From assembly GCA_958298945.1 (NCBI GenBank), contig OY282608.1, positions 15,725,933 to 15,789,932 on the forward strand: DNA of 64,000 bases, written 5' to 3'. Under the pieces are notes generated by a model that had not been told where the DNA came from, made no database searches, and saw nothing but the letters and a program-made list of their open reading frames with translations. Shown piece after piece: positions 13,070 through 26,660 of the stretch (its first letter is position 1; every line of letters starts with the position of its first letter). Origin of the DNA: Atherix ibis (taxonomy: Eukaryota > Arthropoda > Insecta > Diptera > Athericidae). The position numbers and the translations under genes are program-made.

Positions 13070-14412
13070 ACAAACCAACAAACCAACAAACCAACAAACC
13101 AACAAACCGACAAGCCAACAAGCCAACAAACCAACAAACCAACAAGCCAACAAACCAACAAACCAACAAACCAACATGCCAACAAACCAACAAATCAACA
13201 AATCAACAAACCAACAAACCAAGAAACCAACAAACCAACAAACCAACAAACCAAAAAACCAACAACCCAACAAACCATCAAACGAACAAACCTACAAATA
13301 AACAAACCAACAAACCAACAAACCAAAAAACCAACAAACCAACAAACCAACAAGCCAACAAACCAACAAACCAATTAACCAACAAACCAACAAACGAACA
13401 AACCAACAAACCAACAAACCAACAAACCTACAAACCAAAAAACCAACAAACAAATAAACCAACAAACCAACAAACAAACAAACCAACAAACCAACAAACA
13501 AATAAACCAACAAACCAACAAACCAACAAACCAACAAACCAACAAACCAACAAACCAACAAACCAACAAACAAGCAAACCAATTAACCAACAAACCAACA
13601 AACGAACAAACCAACAAACAAACAAACCAACAAACCAACAAACCAACAAACCAACAAACCTACAAACCAACAAACCAACAAACAAATAAACCAACAAACC
13701 AACAAACCAACAAACGAAAAAACCAACAAATTAAAAAAACCAACAAACCAACAAGCCAACAAGCCAACAAACCAACAAGCCAACAAACCAACAAACCAAC
13801 AAACCAACAAGCCAACAAGCCAACAAACCCACAAACTAAGTAACCAAGAAGCCAAGAAACCAACAAACCAACAAGCCAACAAGCCAACAAACCAACAAAC
13901 AAACAAGCCAACAAACCAACAAACCAACAAGCCAACAAACCAACAAACCAACAAACCAACAAACCAACAAGCCAACAAACCAACAAACCAACAAACCAAC
14001 AAACCAACAAGCCAACAAACCAACAAACCAACAAACCAACATGCCAACAAACCAACAAATCAACAAATCAACAAACCAACAAACCAAGAAACCAACAAAC
14101 CAACAAACCAACAAACCAAAGAACCAACAAACCAACAAACCATCACTCGAACAAACCAACAAACCAACAAACCAACAAACCAACAAACCAACAAACTAAC
14201 AAACCAACAAACCAACAAACCAAAAAACTAACAAACCAACAAGCCAACAAGCCAACAAACCAACAAACTAACAAACCAACAAGCCAACAAACCAAAAAAC
14301 CAACAAACCAACAAACCAACAAACCAACAAACCAACAAACCAACAATCCAACAAGCCAACAAACCAACAAACCAACAAACCAAGTAACCAAAAAGCCAAC
14401 AAACTAACAAAA
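13070..14412. repeat. 1361-bp HOR unit, right locus, complete unit 2 (1345 bp)
   Basis: CATGCC at 12,695 and 14,040 and AAGTAACC at 13,037 and 14,382 show a second complete unit at period 1,345, so it has lost two octamers. One loss lies near 13,400. The match stops just after AAAACAAC at about 14,410. The left locus keeps only part of this second unit. Confidence 0.83.
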
Positions 14413-15677
14413 CAACAAGCCAACAAGCCAACAAACCAACAAACCAACAAAGCAACAAGCCAACAAGCCAACAAACCAACAAACCAACAAGCCAACAAAC
14501 CAACAAACCAACAAGCCAACAAGCCAACAAACCAACAAACCAACAAACCAACAAGCCAACAAACCAGCAAACCAACAAGCCAACAAACCAACAAACCAAC
14601 AAGCCAACAAACCAACAAACCAACAAACCAACACACCACCAAACCATCAAACCAACAAACCAACAAACCAACAAGCCAACAAGCCAACAAACCAACAAAC
14701 CAACAAACCAACAAGCCAACAATCCAACAAGCCAACAAACCAACAAACCAACAAACCAAGTAATCAAAAAGCCAACAAACTGACAAACCAACAAGCCAAC
14801 AAGCCAACAAACCAACAAACCAACAAAGCAACAAGCCAACAAGCCAACAAACCAACAAACCAACAAGCCAACAAACCAACAAACCAACAAACCAACAAGC
14901 CAACAAACCAACAAACAAATAAACCAACAAACTAACAAACCAACAAACCAACAAACCAACAAACCAAAAAACCAACAAACCAACAAACCAACAAGCCAAC
15001 AAGCCAACAAACCAACAAACCAAAAAGCCAACAAGCCAACAAACCAACAAACCAACAAGCAAACAAACCAACAAACCAACAAACCAACAAGCCAACAAAC
15101 CAACAAACAAATAACCCAACAAACCAAAAAACCAACAAACCAACAAACCAACAAACCAACAAACCAAAAAACCAACAAGCCAACAAGCCAACAAACCAAC
15201 AAACTAAGTAACCAACAAGCCAACAAACCAACAAACCAACAAGCCAACAAACCAACAAACCAACAAACCAACAAGCCAACAAACCAACAAACCAACAAGC
15301 CAACAGACCAACAAACCAACAAACCAACATGCCAACAAACCAACAAATCAACAAATCAACAAACCAACAAACCAAGAAACAAACAAACCAACAAATCAAC
15401 AAACCAAAGAACCAACAAACCAATAAACCATCACACGAACAAACCAACAAACCAACAAACCAACAAACCAACAAACCAACAAACTAACAAACCAACAAAC
15501 CAACAAACCAAAAAACCAACAAACCAACAAGCCAACAAGCCAACAAACTAACAAACTAACAAACCAACAAGCCAACAAACCAAAAAACCAACAAACCAAC
15601 AAACCAACAAACCAACAAACCAACAAACCAACAAGCCAACACACCAACAAGCCAACAAACCAACAAACCAACAAACC
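14382..15677. repeat. 1296-bp HOR unit 1
   Basis: The period is 1,296 bases (162 octamers). Anchors are AAGTAACC at 14,382 and 15,678, AAGTAATC/AAGTAACC followed by AAACTGAC at 14,758 and 16,054, and AAGCAAAC at 15,057 and 16,353. AACTAAGTAAC then repeats at 15,202 and 16,506, an offset of 1,304, so one octamer was gained. Confidence 0.8.
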
Positions 15678-16620
15678 AAGTAACCAAAAAGCCAGCAAAC
15701 TAACAAACCAACAAGTCAACAAGCCAACAAACCAACAAACCAACAAAGCAAAAAGCCAACAAGCCAACAAACCAACAAACCAACAAGCCAACAAACCAAC
15801 AAACCAACAAGCCAACAAGCCAACAAACCAACAAACCAACAAACCAACAAGCCAACAAACCAACAAACCAACAAGCCAACAAACCAACAAACCAACAAGC
15901 CAACAAACCAACAAACCAACAAACCAACACACCAACAAACCAACAAACCAACAAACCAACAAACCAACAAGCCAACAAGCCAACAAACCAACAAACCAAC
16001 AAACCAACAAGCCAACAATCCAACAAGCCAACAAACCAACAAACCAACAAACCAAGTAACCAAAAAGCCAACAAACTGACAAACCAACAAGCCAACAAGC
16101 CAACAAACCAACAAACCAACAAAGCAACAAGCCAACAAGCCAACAAACCAACAAACCAACAAGCCAACAAACCAACAAACCAACAAACCAACAAGCCAAC
16201 AAACCAACAAACAAATAAACCAAAAAACTAACAAACCAACAAACCAACAAACCAACAAACAAAAAAACTAACAAACCAACAAACCAACAAGCCAACAAGC
16301 CAACAAACCAACAAACCAACAAGCCAACAAGCCAACAAACCAACAAACCAACAAGCAAACAAACCAACAAACCAACAAACCAACAAGCCAACAAACCAAC
16401 AAACAAATAAACCAACAAACCAAAAAACCAACAAACCAACAAACCAACAAACCAACAAACCAACAAACCAACAAGCCAACCAGCGAACAAACCAACAAAC
16501 CAACAAACTAAGTAACCAACAAGCCAACAAACCAACAAACCAACAAGACAACAAACCAACAAACCAACAAACCAACAAGCCAACAAACCAACAAACCAAC
16601 AAGTCAACAAGCCAACAAAC
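15678..16620. repeat. 1296-bp HOR unit 2 (partial)
   Basis: This is the second copy of the 1,296-bp unit. The match can be followed to about 16,620, after which the order of variants differs. Confidence 0.72.
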
Positions 16621-17205
16621 CAACAAACCAACAAGCCAACAAACCTACAAACATAGAAACCAACAAGCCAACAAACCTTCAAACAAATAAACCAACAAAC
16701 CAACAAACCAACAAACCAACAAACCAACAAACCAACAAACCAACAAACCAAAAAACCAACAAACCAACAAGCCAACAAGCCAACAAACCAACAAGCCAAC
16801 AAGCCAACAAACCAACAAACCAAAAAAGTAACAAACCAACAAACCAACAAGCCAACAAGCCAACAAACCAACAAACCAACAAACCAACAAACCAACAAAC
16901 CTAGTAACCAAAAAGCCAACAAACTAACAAACCAACAAGCCAATAAACCAACAAACCAAAAAGCCAACAAACTAACAAACCAACAAGCCAACAAGCCAAC
17001 TAACCAACAAACCAACAAAGCAACAAGCCAACAAGCCAGGAAACCAACAAACCAACAAGCCAACAAACCAACAAGCCAACAAGCCAACAAACCAACAAAC
17101 CAACAAACCAACAAGCCAACAAACCAACAAACCAAAAAACCAACAAACCAACCAACCAACAAGCCAACAAGCCAACAAACCAACAAACCAACAAACCAAC
17201 AAACC

Positions 17206-18130
17206 AAGTAACCAAAAAGCCAGCAAACTAACAAACCAACAAGCCAACAAACCAACAAACCAAAAAACCAACAAACCAACAAACCAACAAGCCAACAAGC
17301 CAACAAACCAACAAACCAAGAAGCCAACAAACCAACAAACCAATAAACTAAGTAACCAACAAGCCAACAAACCAACATACCAACAAGCCAACAGGCCAAC
17401 AAACCAACAAACCCGAAAGCCAACAAACCAACAAACCAACAAGCCAGCAAGTCAACAAACCAACAAACCAACAAAGCAACAAGCCAACAAGCCAACAAAC
17501 CAACAAACCAACAAGCCAACAAACCAACAAACCAACAAGCCAACAAGCCAACAAACCAACAAACCAACAAACCAACAAGCCAACAAACCAACAAACCAAC
17601 AAACCAACAAACCAACAAGCCAACAAACCAACAAACCAACAAGCCAACAAACCAACAAACCAACAAACCAACAAACCAACAAACCAACAAACCAACAAAC
17701 CAACGAACCAACAAGCCAACAAGCCAACAAACCAACAAACCAACAAACCAACAAGCCAACAAACCAACAAGGCAACAAACCAACAAGCCAACAAACCAAC
17801 AAACCAACAAACCAAGTAACCAAAAAGCAAACAAACTAACAAACCAACAAGCCAACAAGCCAACAAACCAACAAACCAACAAAGCAACAAGCCAAGAAGC
17901 CAACAAACCAACAAACCAACAAGCCAATAAACCAACAAACCAACAAACCAACAAGGCAACAAGCCAACAAACCAACAAACAAATAAACCAACAAACCAAC
18001 AAACCAACAAACCAACAAATCAACAAACCAAAAAACCAACAAACCAACAAACCAACAAGCCAACAAGCCAACAAACCAACAAACCAACAAGCCAACAAGC
18101 CAACAAACCAACAAACCAACAAGCCCACAA
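17206..18130. repeat. Repeat copy, partner 3,536 bp downstream
   Basis: The rare variants AAGCCAGCAAAC, ACAGGCC, CCCGAAAG (17,412 and 20,948) and AAGTCAAC, in the same order, recur at offset 3,536. Further on the offset is 3,528. The partner begins at about 20,748. Confidence 0.75.
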
Positions 18131-18303
18131 ACCAACAAACCAATAAACCAACAAGCCAACCAGCCAACAAACAAATAAACCAACAAACCAAAAAACCAAC
18201 AAACCAACAAACCAACAAACCAACAAACCAACAAACCGACAAGCCAACAAGCCAACAAACCAACAAACCAACAAGCCAACAAACCAACAAACAAACAAAC
18301 CAA
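17814..18303. repeat. 490-bp block, copy 5
   Basis: AAGTAACC at 17,814 and CATGCC at 18,304 are 490 bases apart. AAATAAACC, A-run units and AACCGACAAGCC are in the same order. This copy opens with AAAAAGCAAAC and carries AAGCCCAC and an AACCAGCC unit, which it shares with the copies at 22,310 and 24,638. Confidence 0.78.
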
Positions 18304-19239
18304 CATGCCAACAAACCAACAAATCAATAAATCAACAAACCAACAAACCAAGAAACCAACAAACCAACAAACCAACTAACCAAAAAACCAACAAACCAAC
18401 AAACCATCAAACCAACAAACCAACAAATCAACAAACCAACAAACCAACAAAGCGAAAAACCAACAAACCAACAAACCAACAAGCCAACAAACCAACAAAC
18501 CAACAAACCAATTAACCAACAAACCAACAAACAAATAAACCAACAAACCAACAAACCAACAAACCAACAAACCAACAAACCAACAAACCAACAAACCAAC
18601 AAACCAACAAACCAACAAACCAACAAACCAACAAACCAACAAACCAACAAACCAACAAACCAACAAACCAACAAACCAACAAACCAAAAAACCAACAAAC
18701 CAACAAACCAACAAGCCAACAAACCAACAAACCAACAAACCAATTAACCAACAAACCAACAAACAAATAAACCAACAAACCAACAAACCAACAAACCAAC
18801 AAACCAACAAACAAATAAACCAACAAACCAACAAACCAACAAACCAACAAACCAACAAACCAACAATTCAACAAACCAACAAACAAATAAACCAACAAAC
18901 CAACAAACCAACCAACCAACAAACCAACAAATTAAAAAACCAACAAACCAACAAGCCAACAAGCCAACAAACCAACAAACTTTCAAACCAACAAGCCGAC
19001 AAACCAACAAACCAACAAGCCAACAAGCCAACAAACCAACAAACTAAGTAACCAAGAAACCAACAAACCAACAAACCAACAAGCCAACAAGCCAACAAAC
19101 CAACAAACCAACAAGCCAACAAACCAACAAACCAACAAGCCAACAAATCAACAAACCAACAAACCAACAAACCAACAAACCAACAAGCCAACAAACCAAC
19201 AAATTAACAAGCCAACAAACCAACAAACCAACAAACCAA
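18304..19239. repeat. CATGCC-to-CATGCC block, copy 1 (936 bp)
   Basis: It starts with CATGCC followed by the rare AAATCAATAAATC and ends at the next CATGCC (19,240), 117 octamers. Inside are several AAATAAACC and AATTAACC units and an AAATTAAAAAACC unit near 18,929. Partners start at 22,832 (offset 4,528) and 25,152. Confidence 0.78.
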
Positions 19240-20747
19240 CATGCCAACAAACCAACAAATCAACAAATCAACAAACCAACAAACCAAGAAACCAACAAAC
19301 CAACAAACCAAAGAACCAACAAACCAACAAACCATCACACGAACAAACCAACAAACCAACAAACCAACAAACCAACAAACCAACAAACCAACAAACCAAC
19401 AAACCAACAAACCAACAAACCAACAAACCAACAAACCAACAAGCCAACAAGCCAACAAACCAGCAAACCAACAAACCAACAAGCTAACAAACCAACAAAC
19501 CAACAAACCAAGTAACCAAAAAGCCAACAAAATAACAATTCAACAAACCAACAAACCATCAAACCAAAAAACCAACAAACATACAAGCCAACAAGCCAAC
19601 AAACCAACAAACTAACAAACCAACAAGCAAACAAACCAACAAACCAACAAGCCAACAAGTCAACAAATCAACAAACCAACAAACCAAAAAACCAACAAAC
19701 CAACAATTCATCAAACGAACAAAGCAACAAGCCAACAATCCAACAAACCAACAAACCAACAAACCAACAAGCCAACAAACCAACCAACCAACAAGCCAAT
19801 AAACCAACAAACCAACAAACCAACAAACCAACAAGCCAACAAGCCAACAAACCAACAAACCAACAAGCCAACAAACCAACAAACCAACAAACCAACAAAC
19901 CAACAAACCAACAAACCAACAAACCAACAAGCCAACAAACCAACAAACCAACAAACCAACAAACCAACAAACCAACAAACCAACAAACCAACAAACCAAC
20001 AAACCAACAAACCAACAAGCCAACAAGCCAACAAACCAACAAAACAAAAAGCCAACAAACCAACAAACCAACAAACCAAGTAACCAAAAAGCTAACAAAC
20101 TAACAAACCAACAAGCCAACAAGCCAACAAACCAACAAACCAACAAAGCAACAAGCCAACAAGCCAACAAACCAACAAACCAACAAACCAACAAACCAAC
20201 AAACCAACAAGCCAACAAACCAACAAACAAATAAACCAACAAACCAACAAACCAACAAATAAACAAACCAACAAACCAAAAAACCAACAAACCAACAAGC
20301 CAACAAGCCAACAAACCAATAAACCAACAAGCCAACAAGCCAACAAACCAACAAACCAACAAACCAACAAGCAAACAAACCAACAAGCTAACAAACCAAC
20401 AATCCAACAAACCAACAAACAAATAAACCAACAAACCAACAAACCAAAAAACCAACAAACCAACAAACCAACAAACCAACAAACCAACAAACCAACAAGC
20501 CAACAAGCCAACAAACCAACAAACCAACAAACCAACAAACTAAGTAACCAACAAGCCAACAAACCAAAAAACCAACAAGCCAACAAACCAACAAACCAAC
20601 AAGCCAACAAGCCAACAAACCAACAAACCAACAAACCAACAAGCCAACAAACCAACAAACCAAAAGACCAACAAATTAACAAACCAACAAGCCAACAAGC
20701 CAACAAACCAACAAACCAACAAACCAACAAACCAACAAACCAACAAA

Positions 20748-21866
20748 CCAAGTAACCAAAAAGCCAGCAAACTAACAAACGAACAAGCCAACAAACCAAC
20801 AAACCAAAAAACCAACAAACCAACAAACCAACAAGCCAACAAACCAACAAACCAAGAAGCCAACAAACCAACAAACCAATAAACTAAGTAACCAACAAGC
20901 CAACAAACCAACAAACCAACAAGCCAACAGGCCAACAAACCAACAAACCCGAAAGCCAACAAACCAACAAACCAACAAGCCAGCAAGTCAACAAACCAAC
21001 AAACCAACAAAGCAACAAGCCAACAAGCCAACAAACCAACAAACCAACAAGCCAACAAACCAACAAACCAACAAGCCAACAAGCCAACAAACCAACAAAC
21101 CAACAAACCAACAAGCCAACAAACCAACAAACCAACAAGCCAACAAGCCAACAAACCAACAAACCAACAAGCCAACAAACCAACAAACCAACAAACCAAC
21201 AAACCAACAAACCAACAAACCAACAAACCAACGAACCAACAAGCCAACAAGCCAACAAACCAACAAACCAACAAACCAACAAGCCAACAAACCAACAAGG
21301 CAACAAACCAACAAGCCAACAAACCAACAAACCAACAAACCAAGTAACCAAAAAGCAAACAAACTAACAAACCAACAAGCCAACAAGCCAACAAACCAAC
21401 AAACCAACAAAGCAACAAGCCAACAAGCCAACAAACCAACAAACTAACAAGCCAACAAACCAACAAACCAGCAAACCAACAAGCCAACAAGCTAACAAAC
21501 CAACAAACAAATAAACCAACAAACCAACAAACCAACAAACCAACAAACCAACAAACCAAAAAACCAACAAACCAACAAACCAACAAGCCAACAAGCCAAC
21601 AAACCAACAAACCAACAAGCCAACAAGCCGACAAACCAACAAACCAACAAGCCCACAAACCAACAAACCAATAAACCAACAAGCCAACCAGCGAACAAAC
21701 AAATAAACCAACAAACCAAAAAACCAACAAACCAACAAACCAACAAACCAACAAACCAACAAACCAACAAACCGACAAGCCAACAAGCCAACAAACCAAC
21801 AAACCAACAAACCAACAATCCAACAAACCAACAAACCAAGTAACCAAAAAGCCAACAAACTTACAA
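20748..21866. repeat. 0.99-kb HOR unit 1, and partner of 17,206
   Basis: The unit contains CCCGAAAG at 20,948, which recurs at 21,940 (offset 992), and AAGTAACC at 21,342, which recurs at 22,310 (offset 968). Both offsets are whole octamers. Its first part is also the partner of 17,206-18,130. Confidence 0.75.
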
Positions 21867-22831
21867 ACCAACAAGCCAACAAGCCAACAAACCAACAAAC
21901 CAACAAACCAACAAGCCAACAGGCCAACAAACCAACAAACCCGAAAGCCAACAAACCAACAAACCAACAAGCCAGCAAGTCAACAAACCAACAAACCAAC
22001 AAAGCAACAAGCCAACAAGCCAACAAACCAACAAACCAACAAGCCAACAAACCAACAAACCAACAAGCCAACAAGCCAACAAACCAACAAACCAACAAAC
22101 CAACAAGCCAACAAACCAACAAACCAACAAGCCAACAAGCCAACAAACCAACAAACCAACAAGCCAACAAACCAACAAACCAACAAACCAACAAACCAAC
22201 AAACCAATGAACCAACAAGCCAACAAGCCAACAAACCAACAAACCAACAAGCCAACAAACCAACAAGGCAACAAACCAACAAGCCAACAAACCAACAAAC
22301 CAACAAACCAAGTAACCAAAAAGCAAACAAACTGACAAACCAACAAGCCAACAAGCCAACAAACCAACAAACCAACAAAGCAACAAGCCAACAAGCCAAC
22401 AAACCAACAAACCAACAAGCCAACAAACCAACAAACCAACAAACCAACAAAACAACAAGCCAAAAAGCCAACAAACCAACAAACAAATAAACCAACAAAC
22501 CAACAAACCAACAAACCAACAAACCAACAAACCAACAAACCAACAAACCAAAAAACCAACAAACCAACAAACCAACAAGCCAACAAGCCAACAAACCAAA
22601 AAACCAACAAGCCAACAAGCCAACAAACCAACAAACCAACAAGCCCACAAACCAACAAACCAATAAACCAACAAGCCAACCAGCCAACAAACAAATAAAC
22701 CAACAAACCAAAAAACCAACAAACCAACAAACCAACAAACCAACAAACCAACAAACCAACAAACCGACAAGCCAACAAGCCAACAAACCAACAAACCAAC
22801 AAGCCAACAAACCAAGAAACCAACAAACCAA
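21867..22831. repeat. 0.97-kb HOR unit 2
   Basis: This is the second tandem copy of the preceding unit, marked by ACAGGCC and CCCGAAAG at 21,940. It ends in the expanded 490-bp block whose closing CATGCC is at 22,832. Confidence 0.72.
22310..22831. repeat. 490-bp block, expanded copy (522 bp)
   Basis: The landmarks match the copy at 17,814, but the block is 32 bases (four octamers) longer. It opens with AAGTAACCAAAAAGCAAAC at 22,310 and closes at CATGCC (22,832). Confidence 0.72.
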
Positions 22832-23775
22832 CATGCCAACAAACCAACAAATCAATAAATCAACAAACCAACAAACCAAGAAACCAACAAACCAACAAAC
22901 CAACAAACCAAAAAACCAACAAACCAACAAACCATCAAACCAACAAACCAACAAATCAACAAACCAACAAACCAACAAAGCAAAAAACCAACAAACCAAC
23001 AAACCAACAAGCCAACAAACCAACAAACCAACAAACCAATTTACCAACAAACCAACAAACAAATAAACCAACAAACCAACAAACCAACAAACCAACAAAC
23101 CAACAAACCAACAAACCAACAAACCAACAAACCAACAAACAAATAAACCAACAAACCAACAAACCAACAAACCAACAAACCAACAAACCAACAAACCAAC
23201 AAACCAACAAACCAACAAACCAGAAAACCAACAAACCAACAAACCAACAAGCCAACAAACCAACAAACCAACAAACCAATTAACCAACAAACCAACAAAC
23301 AAATAAACCAACAAACCAACAAACCAACAAACCAACAAACCAACAAACAAATAAACCAACAAACCAACAAACCAACAAACCAACAAACCAACAAACCAAC
23401 AAACCAACAAACCAACAAACAAATAAACCAACAAACCAACAAACCAACAAACCAACAAACCAACAAATTAAAAAACCAACAAACCAACAAGCCAACAAGC
23501 CAACAAACCAACAAACTAACAAACCAACAAGCCAACAAACCAACAAACCAACAAGCCAACAAGCCAACAAACCAACAAACTAAGTAACCAAGAAACCAAC
23601 AAACCAACAAACCAACAAGCCAACAAGCCAACAAACCAACAAACCAACAAGCCAACATACCAACAAACCAACAAGCCAACAAACCAACAAACCAACAAAC
23701 CAACAAACCAACAAGCCAACAAACCAACAAACCAACAAACTAACAAGCCAACAAACCAACAAACCAACAAACCAA
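22832..23775. repeat. CATGCC-to-CATGCC block, copy 2 (944 bp)
   Basis: The opening landmark and AAATCAATAAATC are the same as in copy 1, with AAATTAAAAAACC near 23,465 and AACTAAGTAACCAAG near 23,578. It is one octamer longer than copy 1. Confidence 0.78.
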
Positions 23776-24637
23776 CATGCCAACAAACCAACAAATCAAC
23801 AAATCAACAAACCAACAAACCAAGAAACCAACAAACCAACAAACCAACAAACCAAAGAACCAACAAACCAACAAACCATCACACGAACAAACCAACAAAC
23901 CAACAAACCAACAAACCAACAAACCAACAAACCAACAAACCAACAAACCAACAAACCAACAAACAAACAAACCAACAAACCAACAAACCAACAAGCCAAC
24001 AAGCCAACAAACCAGCAAACCAACAAACCAACAAGCCAACAAACCAACAAACCAACAAACCAAGTAACCAAAAAGCCAACAAAATAACAAACCAACAAGC
24101 CAACAAGCCAACAAACCAACAAACCAACAAAGCAACAAGCCAAGAAGCCAACAAACCAACAAAGCAACAAGCCAACAAACCAACAAACCAACAAACCAAC
24201 AAGCCAACAAACCAACAAGCCAACAAACCAACAAACAAATAAACCAACAAACCAACAAACCAACAAACCAACAAACCAACAAACCAAGAAACCAACAAAC
24301 CAACAAACCAACAAACCAAAGAACCAACAAACCAACAAACCATCACACGAACAAACCAACAAACCAACAAACCAACAAACCAACAAACCAACAAACCAAC
24401 AAACCAACAAACCAAGAAACCAACAAACCAACAAACCAACAAACCAACAAACCAACAAGCCAACAAACCAACAAACCAACAAACCAACAAACCAACAAAC
24501 CAACAAACCAATGAACCAACAAACCAACAAGCCAACAAACCAACAAACCAACAAACCAACAAGCCAACAAACCAACAAGCCAACAAACCAACAAGGCAAC
24601 AAACCAACAAGCCAACAAACCAACAAACCAACAAACC

Positions 24638-25151
24638 AAGTAACCAAAAAGCAAACAAACTAACAAACCAACAAGCCAACAAGCCAACAAACCAACAAAC
24701 CAACAAAGCAACAAGCCAACAAGCCAACAAACCAACAAACCAACAAGCCAACAAACCAACAAACCAACAAACCAACAAACCAACAAGCCAACAAGCCAAC
24801 AAACCAACAAACAAATAAACCAACAAACCAACAAACCAACAAACCAACAAACCAACAAACCAACAAACCAAAAAACCAACAAACCAACAAACCAACAAGC
24901 CAACAAGCCAACAAACCAAAAAACCAACAAGCCAACAAGCCAACAAACCAACAAACCAACAAGCCCACAAACCAACAAACCAATAAACCAACAAGCCAAC
25001 CAGCCAACAAACAAATAAACCAACAAACCAAAAAACCAACAAACCAACAAACCAACAAACCAACAAACCAACAAACCAACAAACCGACAAGCCAACAAGC
25101 CAACAAACCAACAAACCAACAAGCCAACAAACCAACAAACCAACAAACCAA
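24638..25151. repeat. 490-bp block, expanded copy (514 bp)
   Basis: The landmarks match the copy at 22,310. This copy is 24 bases (three octamers) longer than 490. It runs from AAGTAACC at 24,638 to CATGCC at 25,152. Confidence 0.72.
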
Positions 25152-25890
25152 CATGCCAACAAACCAACAAATCAATAAATCAACAAACCAACAAACCAAG
25201 AAACCAACAAACCAACAAACCAACAAACCAAAAAACCAACAAACCAACAAATCATCAAACCAACAAACCAACAAATCAACAAACCAACAAACCAACAAAG
25301 CAAAAAACCAACAAACCAACAAACCAACAAGCCAACAAACCAACAAACCAACAAACCAATTAACCAACAAACCAACAAACAAATAAACCAACAAACCAAC
25401 AAACCAACAAACCAACAAACCAACAAACCAACAAACCAACAAACCAACAAACCAACAAACAAATAAACTAACAAACCAACAAACCAACAAACCAACAAAC
25501 CAACAAACCAACAAACCAACACACCAACAAACCAGAAAACCAACAAACCAACAAACCAACAAGCCAACAAACCAACAAACCAACAAACCAATTAACCAAC
25601 AAACCAACAAACAAATAAACCAACAAACCAACAAACCAACAAACCAACAAACCAACAAACCAACAAACCAAGAAACCAACAAACCAACAAGCCAACAAAC
25701 CCACAAGGCAACAAACCAACAAGCCAACAAACCAACAAACCAACAAACCAAGTAACCAAAAAGCAACCAACAAACCAACAAATTAAAAAACCAACAAACC
25801 AACAAGCCAACAAGCCAACAAACCAACAAACTAACAAACCAACAAACCAACAAACTAACAAGCCAACAAACCAACAAACCAACAAACCAA
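25152..25890. repeat. CATGCC-to-CATGCC block, copy 3, rearranged (739 bp)
   Basis: The first part matches copy 2 at an offset of 2,320 bases (290 octamers). At about 25,770 the sequence AAGTAACCAAAAAGCAA, typical of the start of a 490-bp block, joins directly to units leading to AAATTAAAAAACC. This makes the block 739 bases long, three bases out of octamer register. I read this as a recombination junction. Confidence 0.75.
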
Positions 25891-26660
25891 CATGCCAACA
25901 AACCAACAAATCAACAAATCAACAAACCAACAAACCAAGAAACCAACAAACCAACAAACCAACAAACCAAAGAACAAACAAACAAACCAACAAACCAACA
26001 AGCCAACAATCCAACAAACCAACAAACCAACAAACCAACAAGCCAACAAACCAACCAACCAACAAGCCAACAAACCAACAAACCAACAAACCAACAAACC
26101 AACAAGCCAACAAGCCACCAAACCAACAAACCAACAAGCCAACAAACCAACAAACCAACAAACCAACAAACCAACAAACCAACAAACCAACAAACCAACA
26201 AACCAACAAACCAACAAACTAACGAGCCAACAAGCCAACAAACCAACAAACCAACAAGCCAACAAACCAACAAACAAATAAACCAACAAACCAACAAACC
26301 AACAAACCAACAAACCAACAAACTAACAAACAAATAAACCAACAAACCAAAAAACCAACAAGCCAACAAACCAACAAACCAACAAACCAACAAGCCAACA
26401 AACCAGCAAGCCAACAAACCAACAAACCAACAAACCAAGTAACCAAAAAGCCAACAAACTAACAAACCAACAAACCAACAAGCCAACAAACCAACAAGCC
26501 AACAAACCAACAAACCAAGAAGCCAACAAACCAACAAACCAACAAGCCAACAAACCAACAAACCAACAAACCAACAAACCAACAAACCAACAAGCCAACA
26601 AACAAATAAACCAACAAACCAACAAACCAACAAGCCAACAAGCCAACAAACCAACAAACC

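Larger units (their letters stand above)
10284..13890. repeat. Segmental repeat copy 2 (partner at 1)
   Basis: This is the downstream partner of the segment at 1-3,612, at an offset of 10,283 bases (10,275 after the loss of one octamer near 13,400). The match ends where the left copy moves into different units after about 3,612, while this copy continues into a second complete 1.36-kb unit. The two loci therefore share a recent duplication but differ in the number of internal tandem units. Confidence 0.88.
1..26400. repeat. Domain A: CCAACAAG-rich part of the array
   Basis: This part is rich in the A-to-G variant unit CCAACAAG, often as adjacent pairs. It carries two recurrent landmarks: AAGTAACC followed by AAAAAGCC and CTAACAAA, and CATGCC followed by AAATCAAC units. 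The landmarks recur every few hundred bases to about 1.5 kb and define the HORs listed separately. CGAACAAA units are uncommon here, unlike after 35.6 kb. The distal boundary is a gradual change in block type, so its coordinate is approximate. Confidence 0.75.

Noticed and set aside
15396..18314. A 972-codon minus-strand open frame reading repeats of FVGLLVCW, and many similar frames of 60-600 codons
   Set aside because: The octamer has no stop in any frame, so long frames are expected. They overlap in all three minus frames with the same octapeptide, lack a ribosome site, a start context or any domain, and end only at random variant units.
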